Source: Sphingobacterium cellulitidis (GTDB lineage Bacteria > Bacteroidota > Bacteroidia > Sphingobacteriales > Sphingobacteriaceae). From it: a DNA stretch of 64,000 nt. Made by a program: the position numbers and the translations under genes. Position 1 is the first letter of the stretch. The number at the start of each line of letters is the position of its first letter. Of the stretch, positions 18,039-27,099 are shown piece by piece. The DNA is taken from the NCBI GenBank assembly GCA_002245855.1, contig NOUX01000011.1, positions 62,001 through 126,000 on the forward strand. Reading direction: 5' to 3'. The notes beneath the pieces are model-generated. The model searched no databases. It had not been told where the DNA came from and saw only the letters and a program-made list of their open reading frames with translations.

Positions 18039-18181
18039 AAGATGTCAATGGTTTGAAGTATTTGAATATCGGTATTCTATTGAGATTACTAAAATATTTT
18101 AATGAATTAGTCGGGTTTGGGGTGGTTTTTAAGGTGATAGCTAGTCTGTTTTTGGGGAGAAAAAGGCTAATGATTATTCTA

Positions 18182-18212
18182 TTGTATTAATTAATAATAC
18201 TTTGTATCTTTG
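18182..18212 (+). promoter_or_regulatory. rpsP promoter (TTG-N20-TATCTTTG)
   Basis: TTG at 18182-18184 and TATCTTTG at 18205-18212 are 20 nt apart, matching the Bacteroidota primary sigma consensus. The predicted start is near 18219, giving a leader of about 50 nt. Confidence 0.8.
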
Positions 18213-18270
18213 CGTCCCCTCCTGCATGAAGCAACGGGGGATATGTTGAATACATAAATAAAGAAAAAAC

Positions 18271-18807
18271 ATGGCAACTAAAATCAGATTGCAAAGACAT
18301 GGTAAAAAAGGAAAACCTTTTTTCCACGTAGTAGTAGCAGATGCACGTGCTCCACGTGATGGTAAATTCATCGAGCGTTTAGGTTCTTACAACCCAAACA
18401 CTAATCCAGCAACTATCGTTTTGGATTTTGAAAAATCATTAGACTGGATAAACAAAGGTGCTCAACCTACTGACACTGTTCGTGCTATCCTTTCTTACAA
18501 AGGTGTTTTATACAAAAAACACTTACAAGGTGGTGTGAAAAAAGGTGCTTTCGATGAGGCTAAAGCTGAAGAGCTTTTCGCTACTTGGGCTGAAGGTAAA
18601 GATGCTCAAATCGAAGGTAAAAAATCAGGCTTAGCAAAATCTAAAGAAGAAACTAAGAAAGCTGCTTTAGCTGCTGAAGCTAAGAAAAAAGAAGACAGAG
18701 CTGCTGCTATCGCTGCTAAAAATGCTCCTGTTGCTGAAGAAACAGCTACAGAAGAGGCAGAAGAAGCTACTGAAGCTACTGAAAACACTGAAGAAACTGA
18801 AGGATAA
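18271..18807 (+). CDS. rpsP: 30S ribosomal protein S16
   Basis: The 178-residue protein begins with the conserved S16 core: TKIRLQRHGKKGKPFFHVVV, ARAPRDGKFIERLGSYNP and DWINKGAQPTDTVR (about 1-75). A long tail rich in Ala, Glu and Lys follows, ending in a run of EEATE-type repeats. Many S16 proteins are about 80-90 residues; the extension is usual in Bacteroidota. The protein is an early-binding component of the small subunit. rimM follows after 134 bp with its own -7 element and an intervening terminator, so the usual rpsP-rimM link is kept in order but perhaps not in one transcript. Confidence 0.97.
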   Translation: MATKIRLQRHGKKGKPFFHVVVADARAPRDGKFIERLGSYNPNTNPATIVLDFEKSLDWINKGAQPTDTVRAILSYKGVLYKKHLQGGVKKGAFDEAKAEELFATWAEGKDAQIEGKKSGLAKSKEETKKAALAAEAKKKEDRAAAIAAKNAPVAEETATEEAEEATEATENTEETEG

Positions 18808-18829
18808 TCTCTTCATAAAGTATTCAAAT

Positions 18830-18861
18830 TGGCCGGACCATTCTATGTTCCGGCTTTTTTG
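18830..18861 (+). terminator. Rho-independent terminator after rpsP
   Basis: GCCGGA (18832-18837) pairs with TCCGGC (18849-18854), followed by six T residues. Confidence 0.8.
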
Positions 18862-18916
18862 TGCCTGAGGAGCAAATAATATCTATTCCCAAACCGCTGA
18901 AAGGAAAAGTTTTCCG

Positions 18917-18924
18917 TATTTTTG
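18917..18924 (+). promoter_or_regulatory. -7 element (TATTTTTG) of rimM
   Basis: TATTTTTG fits TAnnTTTG and ends 17 nt before the rimM start. No clear -33 element is visible. Confidence 0.45.
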
Positions 18925-18941
18925 ACGATTAATTTTATAGT

Positions 18942-19469
18942 ATGACAAAGGATCAATGTTTTTATATCGGTTATGTCAGTAAAACCCGAGGATTGAAGGG
19001 CGAGCTGCAATTGTTTTTTGAATTTGATAACTATATGGACCTTGATCTGGATGTAGTTTTCTTGGAAATGGACAAGAAATTGGTTCCTTTCTTTGTGGAG
19101 AAAATTAAAATGCAGAATAACAGTACTGCCTATGTCAACTTTGAGGATATTGACCATATTGACAAAGCTCAACCTTTGTTAAGAAAGCAAATCTATCTTC
19201 CTAATGATAAAATGCCAGTTCGTGATCCGGATGATTTTACCTATCATGATTTAGTGGGTTATCTGGCGATCGAAGAGGATGAAGGTGAGTTGGGGGAAAT
19301 TACCCATGTTCAAGAGATACCGCAGCAATTTATTGCAACAGTGAATATTGATGGACAAGATGCGATGTTTCCTTTAAATGAGGATTTTATCGTTGGAATA
19401 GATCCTGAAGAAAAGATCATAGTCTTGAATTTGCCTGAAGGGTTGATTGATATGTACTTGGAACAATAA
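18942..19469 (+). CDS. rimM: ribosome maturation factor RimM
   Basis: The 175-residue protein opens with FYIGYVSKTRGLKGELQL, the RimM N-terminal beta-barrel signature (about 6-23). The C-terminal PRC-barrel includes DLVGYLAIEEDEGELGEI, ending with a hydrophobic strand near IIVLNLPEGLIDMYL. RimM binds S19 and helps mature the head of the 30S subunit. Length is normal. Position after rpsP is the conserved order. The gene ends about 25 nt before a weak terminator. Confidence 0.94.
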   Translation: MTKDQCFYIGYVSKTRGLKGELQLFFEFDNYMDLDLDVVFLEMDKKLVPFFVEKIKMQNNSTAYVNFEDIDHIDKAQPLLRKQIYLPNDKMPVRDPDDFTYHDLVGYLAIEEDEGELGEITHVQEIPQQFIATVNIDGQDAMFPLNEDFIVGIDPEEKIIVLNLPEGLIDMYLEQ

Positions 19470-19495
19470 GGATTATTATTGTTAAAATATTATTG

Positions 19496-19524
19496 AAAAA
19501 GGATGCTGAAAAGCGTCCTTTTCC
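19496..19524 (+). terminator. weak terminator after rimM
   Basis: AAAGGATGC pairs with GCGTCCTTT (one G-T pair) around the loop TGAAAA, followed by a short T-rich stretch. Confidence 0.6.
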
Positions 19525-19601
19525 TGTTATCATCCGGCTGTTTAAGAAAGTTTTTTGGTAAAGATTTTGAGATTAACTTGCTATTCACGATATTAGCCCT
19601 C

Positions 19602-19698
19602 GCTTATAGAGAAAGGCAGAGGGACTAGACCCGCTGAAGCCTTAGCAACCTGACACCAGTCAAGGTGCTACATTCTACCCCAAATGGGAAAGATAAGC
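19602..19698 (+). ncRNA. SAM-I (S-box) riboswitch aptamer upstream of metF
   Basis: P1 is GCTTAT/ATAAGC (19602-19607 with 19693-19698). P2 begins at AGGCAGAGGGACTAGACCC and closes with GCTGAAGCCT, carrying the kink-turn sequence. P3 is TAGCAACC paired with GGTGCTA. P4 is CCC-AAAT-GGG. This is the canonical four-way S-box arrangement that binds S-adenosylmethionine and lowers expression of methionine-pathway genes. It ends 48 nt before the metF start. No T-run terminator follows, so control is probably translational or by Rho. The strand at 19721-19732 can pair with 11 of 12 bases of 19602-19613 and so competes with P1. Confidence 0.93.
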
Positions 19699-19746
19699 CA
19701 AAGAATCAGTATTCACTGTGTTCTCTCTAAGCCTTAATATATTTTT

Positions 19747-20703
19747 ATGAAAATCGTAGATCATATCAAAAACGCTAAAGGCAGAACCTTATATTCTTTT
19801 GAGCTGTTACCACCTGCAAAGGGACAGGGAATTCAAAGTATCTTCAAAACCATGGATGAACTAATGGAATTCAAACCGCCCTTTATTGATGTGACCTATC
19901 ATCGTGAAGATTACTTGTATAAACAACATGCCAGTGGTCTATTAGAAAGGGTTGCTTACCGTAAAAGACCTGGAACCGTTGCTATTTGTGCCGCAATCAT
20001 GAGTAAGTATAAAGTGGATGCTGTTCCACATTTAATCTGTGGTGGCTTTACGAAAGAAGAAACAGAAAATGCTTTAATCGACCTGAATTTCTTGGGAATT
20101 GATAATGTTTTGGTGCTTAGAGGGGATGCTAGAAAAGGGGATGCAGATTTTATTCCTACAGTTGGTGGTCATGCATATGCTACGGACTTATTGCAACAAG
20201 TTGTGGATATGAATCAGGGGAGTTACCTGCATGAGGATATTGGTTCTTCAGAAAAAACGGATTTCTGTATTGGTGTTGCGGGCTATCCTGAAAAGCATTT
20301 TGAATCACCAAACTTTAATACCGACTTTAAATGGTTGAAAAAGAAGGTGGAAATGGGTGCAGAGTTCATTGTAACCCAGATGTTTTTCAATGTTGAGAAA
20401 TATAAGGAGTTTGTGAACAAATGCCGTGAAAATGATATTCATGTTCCGATTATTCCGGGATTGAAGCCACTGACCAGCAAAAAGCAGTTAATTACCTTGC
20501 CTCGTATTTTCCATTTGGATATCCCAGAAGATTTAAGTGATGCGGTTGAGGCTTGTAAAACCAATGCTGATGTTCGTCAAGTTGGGGAAGAATGGTTGGT
20601 TCAGCAATGTAAAGAATTGATTGATTTTGGTGTGCCGGTATTGCATTTTTATACCATGAGTAATCCTGGACCCACAAAAAATATCGTAGAAAAACTAGTT
20701 TAA
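19747..20703 (+). CDS. metF: 5,10-methylenetetrahydrofolate reductase
   Basis: The 318-residue protein reduces methylene-THF to methyl-THF with an FAD cofactor, supplying the methyl group for methionine synthesis. The barrel signature appears as YSFELLPPAKG near the N-terminus, PHLICGGFTKEE, NVLVLRGDARKGD (flavin-contact segment), CIGVAGYPEKH and GAEFIVTQMFFN. Length is typical. It is preceded by the SAM-I riboswitch, so high SAM should reduce its expression. It is followed by a strong terminator and appears monocistronic. Confidence 0.96.
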   Translation: MKIVDHIKNAKGRTLYSFELLPPAKGQGIQSIFKTMDELMEFKPPFIDVTYHREDYLYKQHASGLLERVAYRKRPGTVAICAAIMSKYKVDAVPHLICGGFTKEETENALIDLNFLGIDNVLVLRGDARKGDADFIPTVGGHAYATDLLQQVVDMNQGSYLHEDIGSSEKTDFCIGVAGYPEKHFESPNFNTDFKWLKKKVEMGAEFIVTQMFFNVEKYKEFVNKCRENDIHVPIIPGLKPLTSKKQLITLPRIFHLDIPEDLSDAVEACKTNADVRQVGEEWLVQQCKELIDFGVPVLHFYTMSNPGPTKNIVEKLV

Positions 20704-20729
20704 TAGACTATAAAACTTAGAAATTAAAA

Positions 20730-20756
20730 GACGAATGCTTTGCATTCGTCTTTTTT
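20730..20756 (+). terminator. Rho-independent terminator after metF
   Basis: GACGAATGC and GCATTCGTC surround the loop TTT, followed by six T residues. Confidence 0.9.
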
Positions 20757-20839
20757 ATTGCCCTGTGTTAAAATATGTTAACGGCAATTTTTGCTGTTTC
20801 TAGTTTCTTATTTTTAAGTATCTATTTATACCTATTTCT

Positions 20840-23800
20840 ATGAATTATAATAAAATCAACAATCTTCTAGGCTGGCTTTGTGGATTCATTGCTTTTCTCG
20901 TTTATTTTATGACGGTAGACCAAACGACAAGCTGGTGGGATACAGGTGAATTTATCGCGGCATCGGATAAGCTTGAAATTGTCCATCAGCCTGGGGCACC
21001 TTTATTTCTTTTGATTCAAAACATCTTTTCGAATTTGGCTTTTGGAAATAAGGAAATGGTTGCATATTGGATGAATATTGGAGCGGCCATTTGTTCTGCC
21101 CTGACTATTGTCTTTCTATTTTGGACCATTACTGCTTTGGCCAGAAAATTACTGATTGGGAAGAATGAAGGAAATAAACTTCAATTTATTCAGATCTTTG
21201 CAGCAGGAATCGTAGGCTCATTGGCCTACAGTTTTACCGATTCATTTTGGTATTCAGCCGTAGAGTCCGAGGTATATGCCATGTCTTCTTTATGTACCGC
21301 GATCGTATTTTGGTTAGCGCTGAAGTGGGAGAGAAGGGCAGATGAACCGGATTCAAATAAATGGTTGTTATTGATCGCCTATGTAATGGGACTTTCAATT
21401 GGGGTTCATCTACTGAATTTATTGACCATTCCTGCATTGGCATTGTTGGTTTACTTCCGAAAATCTAAGCAGGTTACCTGGGGTGGTGCTGCCAAAACAT
21501 TAGGTTGGGGAGTGTTAATTCTAGCATTTATCCTTTGGGGGGTTATCCAATATTCCGTAAAAATTGCCTCTCAATTTGACCTTTTCTTTGTCAATTCACT
21601 AGGATTGCCATTTGGTTCGGGAATAACATTCTTTGTGTTATTGTTGGTTACAGGCGCTGTTTTTGGGATTGTATACTCCATTAAAAGAAATAAACCGATT
21701 TTGAACCTCATAATTCTTGGAACTTGTCTTGTGTTTTTTGGGTTTACCTCCTTTAGCATGTTATTGATTCGTTCACAAACGAATATTACATTGAATAATA
21801 ATGATCCTGATAATGTTTTTTCTTTTTTAGGCTATCTGAGTCGGGAGCAATATCAATCAGAGCCTCTATTTAAAGGTCCAAACTTTAATTCTCAAATAAC
21901 TGATGTGAAAGCCTCTGTAGGGTACAGGAAAGATGAAACAAAATATAGTAAGTTTGAGAATTTTAAAGGGTATGAATATGATAAGGAAGTTCTATTTCCA
22001 AGATTATATAGTTCTAAGCATGCTGCTTTCTATAAACAGTATCTGCATTTAGCGGATGGGGAAGATCCGACTTTCCTGGATAATATGAAGTTCTTTTTCA
22101 ATTATCAGGTGGGACATATGTACTCGCGATACTTCATGTGGAATTTTGTAGGAAGACAGAATGATGTACCTAGTCAGGGTGAATTGACAGCAGGAAATTG
22201 GATCTCGGGAATTAATTTTCTGGATGAATTGCGACTTCCAGGTGTGAACTCCATTTCCGACAGCATGCGGAAAGACCCAAGTAGAAATACCTATTTCTTT
22301 TTACCCTTATTGTTGGGGATTGCAGGTCTGATCTGGCAAGCAAAACGAAATCAGCAAGATGCAACCATTGTGGGGCTTCTGTTCTTCTTTACTGGGTTGG
22401 CCATTGTGTTATATTTAAACCAGACGCCATTGCAACCAAGAGAACGAGATTATTCTTATGCAGGCTCATTTTATGTTTTCGCTATTTGGATAGGCTTGGG
22501 GGTTTTAGGAATCATAGATTTCTTGAATAAGAGAAGTAAGGCTTCAATCAAGGTAATAACCTATTCATCGGTAGCATTTTCTATGCTTGCTGGTCCAGTA
22601 TTATTGATCAAGGAAAATTGGAATGATCATGACCGTTCGGGTCGAAGAATGTCAAGGGAAGTCGCTCTGAATACCTTGAACTCTTGTGAACCAAATGCAA
22701 TCCTTTTTACCTATGCCGATAATGATACTTTTCCTTTATGGTATTTACAAGAGGTAGAAGGAGTTCGGACTGATGTTAGAGTTCTCAATTATGGCTATTT
22801 AGCCTCTGATTGGTATGTCAAACAAGCTTTGGAAGATGTCAATCAATCAAAGGCCTTGCCGATTGCATTTGATTTTGATAAGGTGAAGAAAGGAGTTCGG
22901 GATGTGATTCAAGTGGTGGATTTGGGCATTGAAGGCTATTCGGATGTTGAAGAATTATTGGCTGTTATGCTTTCGGATGATAATAAAAATAAATTGCAAA
23001 CCAATTCAGGGGAGTTTATTAATGTAATGCCTAATAAAAAGTTGCAACTCAAGATCAATAAGCAGAAGGCTCTTGAAAATGCTAACATACCTGCAGAATG
23101 GCAAGAATATATCCCTGAATATATGCAATGGGAATTGAAGGATAATATGGTCACTAGAGCGGATCTAAGTTTAATGTCCATTCTGGTAAATAATGAATGG
23201 AAGAGACCCGTATATTTTGTTTCCATTAGTGCGCCAATAATTTCAATGGGAATGGAAAAATACCTGGCATCAGAAGGTTTGGTCAGCAAATTAATGCCGG
23301 TCGACATGGGGCAATCATCAAATGGCTCAGGGTTAATCAATGCGGAGAAAATTTATGATAATGCAATCAATAAGTTCCAATGGTCGAATATTAATAGCTT
23401 AGAACATTTTGATGTAGACTCCAACCAGTATTATGAAAATTGGGTCTTCCCAAATGTGTATACGGATGGAATGCAGACCTTACTAAATCAAGGCAAGATG
23501 AAAGAGGCAAAGGAATTGGCATTGCAAGCCTATGATTTCCAACCTAAAGAAACTAAAAGCATGCGCCAAGCCTACTACAACTCTGTCCTTCTGGATACAC
23601 TGGTCAAAGTAAAAGAAGTGGATAGAGCAAAATTATTGGCAGGTAAGCAATTGAAGGCGATCCAAGAAAATTTGGATTATCAATTAGCGATATATGAAAA
23701 GGTATCTTCCGGATATAATCAAATAGCGATTCAACTCGGGTTGTATGCTTTGGATCAATATGTGCCAATCCTAAAAGAATTGGGGGATGAGAAACTCCTT

Positions 23801-23854
23801 GCTGAAGCCAGCAGAATGGATAAAAAGTATAAGAGCATTTGGATGAAAAGTTAA
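20840..23854 (+). CDS. DUF2723-family membrane protein, putative glycosyltransferase (GT117-like)
   Basis: The 1004-residue protein starts with a membrane helix and the DUF2723 hallmark TSWWDTGEFIAASDKL and HQPGAPLF, where the acidic residues in the first periplasmic loop are expected to be catalytic, as in GT-C enzymes. About a dozen membrane helices occupy residues 10-600. A large soluble C-terminal part follows, with helical TPR-like repeats (about 850-1000). The family is widespread in Bacteroidota and related to protein O-mannosyltransferases, using lipid-linked sugar donors. Acceptor and sugar are unknown here. It is monocistronic with a strong bidirectional terminator. Confidence 0.85.
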   Translation: MNYNKINNLLGWLCGFIAFLVYFMTVDQTTSWWDTGEFIAASDKLEIVHQPGAPLFLLIQNIFSNLAFGNKEMVAYWMNIGAAICSALTIVFLFWTITALARKLLIGKNEGNKLQFIQIFAAGIVGSLAYSFTDSFWYSAVESEVYAMSSLCTAIVFWLALKWERRADEPDSNKWLLLIAYVMGLSIGVHLLNLLTIPALALLVYFRKSKQVTWGGAAKTLGWGVLILAFILWGVIQYSVKIASQFDLFFVNSLGLPFGSGITFFVLLLVTGAVFGIVYSIKRNKPILNLIILGTCLVFFGFTSFSMLLIRSQTNITLNNNDPDNVFSFLGYLSREQYQSEPLFKGPNFNSQITDVKASVGYRKDETKYSKFENFKGYEYDKEVLFPRLYSSKHAAFYKQYLHLADGEDPTFLDNMKFFFNYQVGHMYSRYFMWNFVGRQNDVPSQGELTAGNWISGINFLDELRLPGVNSISDSMRKDPSRNTYFFLPLLLGIAGLIWQAKRNQQDATIVGLLFFFTGLAIVLYLNQTPLQPRERDYSYAGSFYVFAIWIGLGVLGIIDFLNKRSKASIKVITYSSVAFSMLAGPVLLIKENWNDHDRSGRRMSREVALNTLNSCEPNAILFTYADNDTFPLWYLQEVEGVRTDVRVLNYGYLASDWYVKQALEDVNQSKALPIAFDFDKVKKGVRDVIQVVDLGIEGYSDVEELLAVMLSDDNKNKLQTNSGEFINVMPNKKLQLKINKQKALENANIPAEWQEYIPEYMQWELKDNMVTRADLSLMSILVNNEWKRPVYFVSISAPIISMGMEKYLASEGLVSKLMPVDMGQSSNGSGLINAEKIYDNAINKFQWSNINSLEHFDVDSNQYYENWVFPNVYTDGMQTLLNQGKMKEAKELALQAYDFQPKETKSMRQAYYNSVLLDTLVKVKEVDRAKLLAGKQLKAIQENLDYQLAIYEKVSSGYNQIAIQLGLYALDQYVPILKELGDEKLLAEASRMDKKYKSIWMKS

Positions 23855-23865
23855 TCCAAAAACAT

Positions 23866-23901
23866 AAAAAGGTCGGAAGAATTCTCTTCCGACCTTTTTT
23901 G
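23866..23901. terminator. bidirectional Rho-independent terminator
   Basis: GGTCGGAAGA (23871-23880) and TCTTCCGACC (23885-23894) form a perfect 10-bp stem with A- and T-runs. It serves the DUF2723 gene and the convergent glnS. Confidence 0.92.
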
Positions 23902-23916
23902 TAAGCGAATGCTTTA

Positions 23917-25587
23917 TTATTTTTTAGATTCTTTTGCCCAAGAATCTTTTAAAGTTACTGTTCTGTTGAATACTAACTTATCTGCTGTCGTATTTCTGCT
24001 ATCCAAATTAAAGTATCCTAATCGGATAAATTGATAACCTTTTCCAAGTTCTGCATTTGCTAAATCTGGTTCAACATAGGCTTTCTCAATAATATGTAAG
24101 CTGTTTGGATTAATGGAAGCTTTGAAGTCCTCAGCAGCAGCTGGATTTTCATCTTGGAATAAACGATCGTAAAGACGTACTTCAACTTCTTTGGCATGAG
24201 TTACAGAAACCCAATGGATGGTTCCTTTTACCTTCATTCCCGAGGTATCCTCACCTGATTTAGAATTCGGGACATATTCACAATGTACTTCAGTGATATT
24301 TCCATTTTCATCCTTTTTGAAATCAGTACAAGTCACGATATAACCATGTTTTAAGCGAACTGAAAGTCCAGGTCCTAATCTGAAGAATTTTTTAGGAGCA
24401 TCTTCCATAAAGTCATCACGCTCAATCCATAATTCATTGGAGAATGGAATTACTCTATTGCCTTCACCTCCTTCAACCTCTGGATTATTCTCGCCAACTA
24501 ATTCCTCAACCTTGCCTTCAGGATAATTTGTGATAATCAATTTGATTGGATCCAAAACTGCCATTCTACGCCAAGCGGTTTTGTTTAAATCCTCGCGAAT
24601 ACAGAATTCCAATAAACTGACATCGATCATGTTTTCACGCTTTTGAATACCGATGCGCTCACAGAAATTGCGAATACTCTCTGGAGTATAACCACGTCTG
24701 CGCAGACCTGAAATTGTAGGCATTCTAGGATCATCCCAACCTTCAACAAACTTCTCGTTTACTAATTGCAATAATTTACGCTTGCTCATCACTGTATAGT
24801 TCAGATTCAAACGAGCAAATTCATACTGCTTTGAAGGGAAAATTTCCAATCGGTCAATCAACCAATCATATAATGGACGGTGTGGAATAAATTCTAATGT
24901 ACATACTGAATGCGTGATTTTCTCGATGGAATCAGATTGACCATGAGCAAAGTCATACATTGGATAGATGCACCATTTATCGCCAGTGCGGTGGTGATGC
25001 GCATGTTTGATACGATAGATAATCGGATCACGCATATGCATATTTGGACTAGCCAAATCTATCTTAGCACGTAATACCTTTTCTCCATCCTTATATTTAC
25101 CATCGCGCATTTCTTCGAATAACCTTAAGTTTTCTTCGATGGAACGACTGCGATAAACGGTTGGAGTTCCAGGAACGGTAGGTGTACCTTTGGATGCTGC
25201 AATCTCTTCAGAAGTGCTGTCATCTACATAGGCCAATTCCTTTTTGATCAATTCTACAGCATAAGCGTATAAAGTGTCAAAATAGTCTGAAGTATATAAT
25301 TCATCAGCCCACTGGAATCCTAACCATTGAATATCTTTCTTGATGCTATCTACGTATTCCACATCCTCAGTTACAGGATTGGTGTCGTCAAAACGTAGGT
25401 TTGTCTTGCCATTGTATTTCTGTGCTAAAGAAAAATTTAGACAGATTGACTTAGCATGTCCAATATGAAGATAGCCGTTGGGCTCAGGTGGGAAACGGGT
25501 TAACACACGCCCATCATTTTTCCCATTACGAAGATCCTCTTCGATAATCTCTTCAATAAAATTCAATGATTTTTCTTCTTCTACCAT
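23917..25587 (-). CDS. glnS: glutaminyl-tRNA synthetase
   Basis: The 556-residue protein is a class I aminoacyl-tRNA synthetase charging tRNA-Gln. The ATP-binding motif HIGH is at 41-44, after TRFPPEPNGYL. The second signature is VMSKRKLLQLV. The family-specific GYTPESIRNFCERIG and the C-terminal anticodon-binding beta-barrels (NRVIPFSNELWIERDDF) separate it from GltX. Its -7 element, TAACTTTG, lies only 4 nt before the ATG, so the mRNA may be leaderless. It is convergent with the DUF2723 gene and monocistronic. Confidence 0.97.
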   Translation of the reverse strand: MVEEEKSLNFIEEIIEEDLRNGKNDGRVLTRFPPEPNGYLHIGHAKSICLNFSLAQKYNGKTNLRFDDTNPVTEDVEYVDSIKKDIQWLGFQWADELYTSDYFDTLYAYAVELIKKELAYVDDSTSEEIAASKGTPTVPGTPTVYRSRSIEENLRLFEEMRDGKYKDGEKVLRAKIDLASPNMHMRDPIIYRIKHAHHHRTGDKWCIYPMYDFAHGQSDSIEKITHSVCTLEFIPHRPLYDWLIDRLEIFPSKQYEFARLNLNYTVMSKRKLLQLVNEKFVEGWDDPRMPTISGLRRRGYTPESIRNFCERIGIQKRENMIDVSLLEFCIREDLNKTAWRRMAVLDPIKLIITNYPEGKVEELVGENNPEVEGGEGNRVIPFSNELWIERDDFMEDAPKKFFRLGPGLSVRLKHGYIVTCTDFKKDENGNITEVHCEYVPNSKSGEDTSGMKVKGTIHWVSVTHAKEVEVRLYDRLFQDENPAAAEDFKASINPNSLHIIEKAYVEPDLANAELGKGYQFIRLGYFNLDSRNTTADKLVFNRTVTLKDSWAKESKK

Positions 25588-25591
25588 GTAG

Positions 25592-25599
25592 CAAAGTTA
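25592..25599 (-). promoter_or_regulatory. -7 element (TAACTTTG) of glnS
   Basis: A perfect TAnnTTTGC match on the minus strand ends 4 nt before the ATG, placing the transcription start at or inside the start codon. Confidence 0.6.
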
Positions 25600-25680
25600 G
25601 CTATTTCATCGATATTATGGATAATAGCATAACGAATACTTAATTGATTTTACTTATTTTCGAATTAAAATTATGAAACA

Positions 25681-27015
25681 ATGAATTTGAGAGTTATAAC
25701 CCTCCTCTGTCTGCTATTCCCACTGATAGTTTTCGGACAGAAAAAGGAAAAACCAAGGATGTTGATTTATGGGGATAATTATGTCGCCCGGAAGATCGCA
25801 GATCAAGCAATCCTCTCTAATATCCCCGTGCTTGTAGTTTTAAGTGGGAAAGATGAAATGAGTGATTTAGAAAAGGAACTGCAACAAAATTCAAAAATTG
25901 ACAACAATCCATTAAATGAAAATAAATCAATTGATGAACTTGGTTCTTTGGAAGTAGGTGCAAGAGTGATTCAAAATCATATGCAATTGAAAAGTAATTT
26001 ATTAACGCTATTTGAAAATACACAGATCAACAAGATTACGAAGGGAAAGAGGAATTGGGAAGTGGTTTTAAGCAATAAGCAGAAATTCTCTGTGATCTCA
26101 GTTTTAGACGCGAGTTCTGATGCTGCATTAACTAAATTGAGCAATATTAAGTTTGATTCCCCTGAAATAAAAGAATACACCGCCGCGAAAGACATGAAAT
26201 TGGCTGAAAGTCGAACAACTTTAGCCAGCATGGAAATGGATGGTCAAATGTCTGTAGTCTTTTTAAAAGATATTCTACAGTTTGAAAAGGATAATTTCTT
26301 TGATTTAGGGTCAGCACGTTCTGTTGTATTTAATGAGAAAGATACCCTTAATCAATCTTTTGAATTATGTAAGGCTTTAGCTGCAACAGTTGGTTACTTA
26401 GCATTTTTTAAAACAGATTCTAAGAAAATTGATGTTCGAAAATTGCAATCTGAACTACTTAGTTTATTTAGCGATATAATTCCTTATCAGGATATCCTTC
26501 TGAATATAAATGAGGAGGTAGAAACTGAAGACGGAATGATACCTCCTGAGAAAACTGCGGATTCAGTAATGACAACTTCAAATGCAATTGCGAATACAAA
26601 ACCTTTTAAAGCGAATCCTCATTATAAAGCTATTCAAAAATGTTATTTAACAGGGTTTTTCTTGGGCAAATCTGACGGGAATAGGTATATATTTGATAAA
26701 GATTCTCCAGTTAGATTTGCGGAAATTAAAGATGTTTTAAATGATATCTATACACGGAGTCAACTTTGGTTTTTGGATAATTACAGGGATGAGGAGCTTA
26801 CTTGGAAAGACTTGGTTAGCTTAATAAAATTTATTTCCTTTAAAGGTGATGAGGTTGAAAAGTATATTGCAAAAGAATGGTCCAATAAATTGAAATTTGA
26901 GGGTGAATACAAACCTGAAAATAAAGTGACCAGAGAACAGTTTGCCGTAGTTACGGATTTGTTTTCAACAGCCTTTTCAAAAGCAATAAACCTGGATGGA
27001 AGCTTTGTGAAATAA
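25681..27015 (+). CDS. uncharacterised exported protein with Rossmann-like N-terminus
   Basis: I do not recognise a named family. The 444-residue protein has a signal peptide (about 1-20, LIVFGQ) followed by RMLIYGDNYVARKIADQAI and the strand VLVVLSG. This looks like the first beta-alpha-beta unit of a nucleotide-binding fold but lacks a strict GxGxxG. After VLDASSD the remainder is mostly helical, with LCKALAATVGYLAFF and a C-terminal region rich in charged residues; no catalytic motif is apparent. Its neighbours are glnS (divergent) and carbonic anhydrase (convergent), which say little about its role. A periplasmic or lipid-linked binding function is only a guess. Confidence 0.6.
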   Translation: MNLRVITLLCLLFPLIVFGQKKEKPRMLIYGDNYVARKIADQAILSNIPVLVVLSGKDEMSDLEKELQQNSKIDNNPLNENKSIDELGSLEVGARVIQNHMQLKSNLLTLFENTQINKITKGKRNWEVVLSNKQKFSVISVLDASSDAALTKLSNIKFDSPEIKEYTAAKDMKLAESRTTLASMEMDGQMSVVFLKDILQFEKDNFFDLGSARSVVFNEKDTLNQSFELCKALAATVGYLAFFKTDSKKIDVRKLQSELLSLFSDIIPYQDILLNINEEVETEDGMIPPEKTADSVMTTSNAIANTKPFKANPHYKAIQKCYLTGFFLGKSDGNRYIFDKDSPVRFAEIKDVLNDIYTRSQLWFLDNYRDEELTWKDLVSLIKFISFKGDEVEKYIAKEWSNKLKFEGEYKPENKVTREQFAVVTDLFSTAFSKAINLDGSFVK

Positions 27016-27032
27016 GCATAATGTCATATCAT

Positions 27033-27069
27033 AAAAAGGCCCACCAACAATTTGTTGATGGGCTTTTTT
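27033..27069. terminator. bidirectional terminator
   Basis: AAGGCCCACCAACAA pairs with TTGTTGATGGGCTT (one mismatch), flanked by A- and T-runs, between the unknown exported protein and the carbonic anhydrase gene. Confidence 0.85.
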
Positions 27070-27099
27070 GTATTTATGGTAATTGTCCTTAGGGAACTA

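Noticed and set aside
18216..18239. CCCC...GGGG hairpin in the rpsP leader as an attenuator
   Set aside because: The predicted transcription start (about 18219) falls within the CCCC arm, so most of the stem would not be in the mRNA. No T-run follows.
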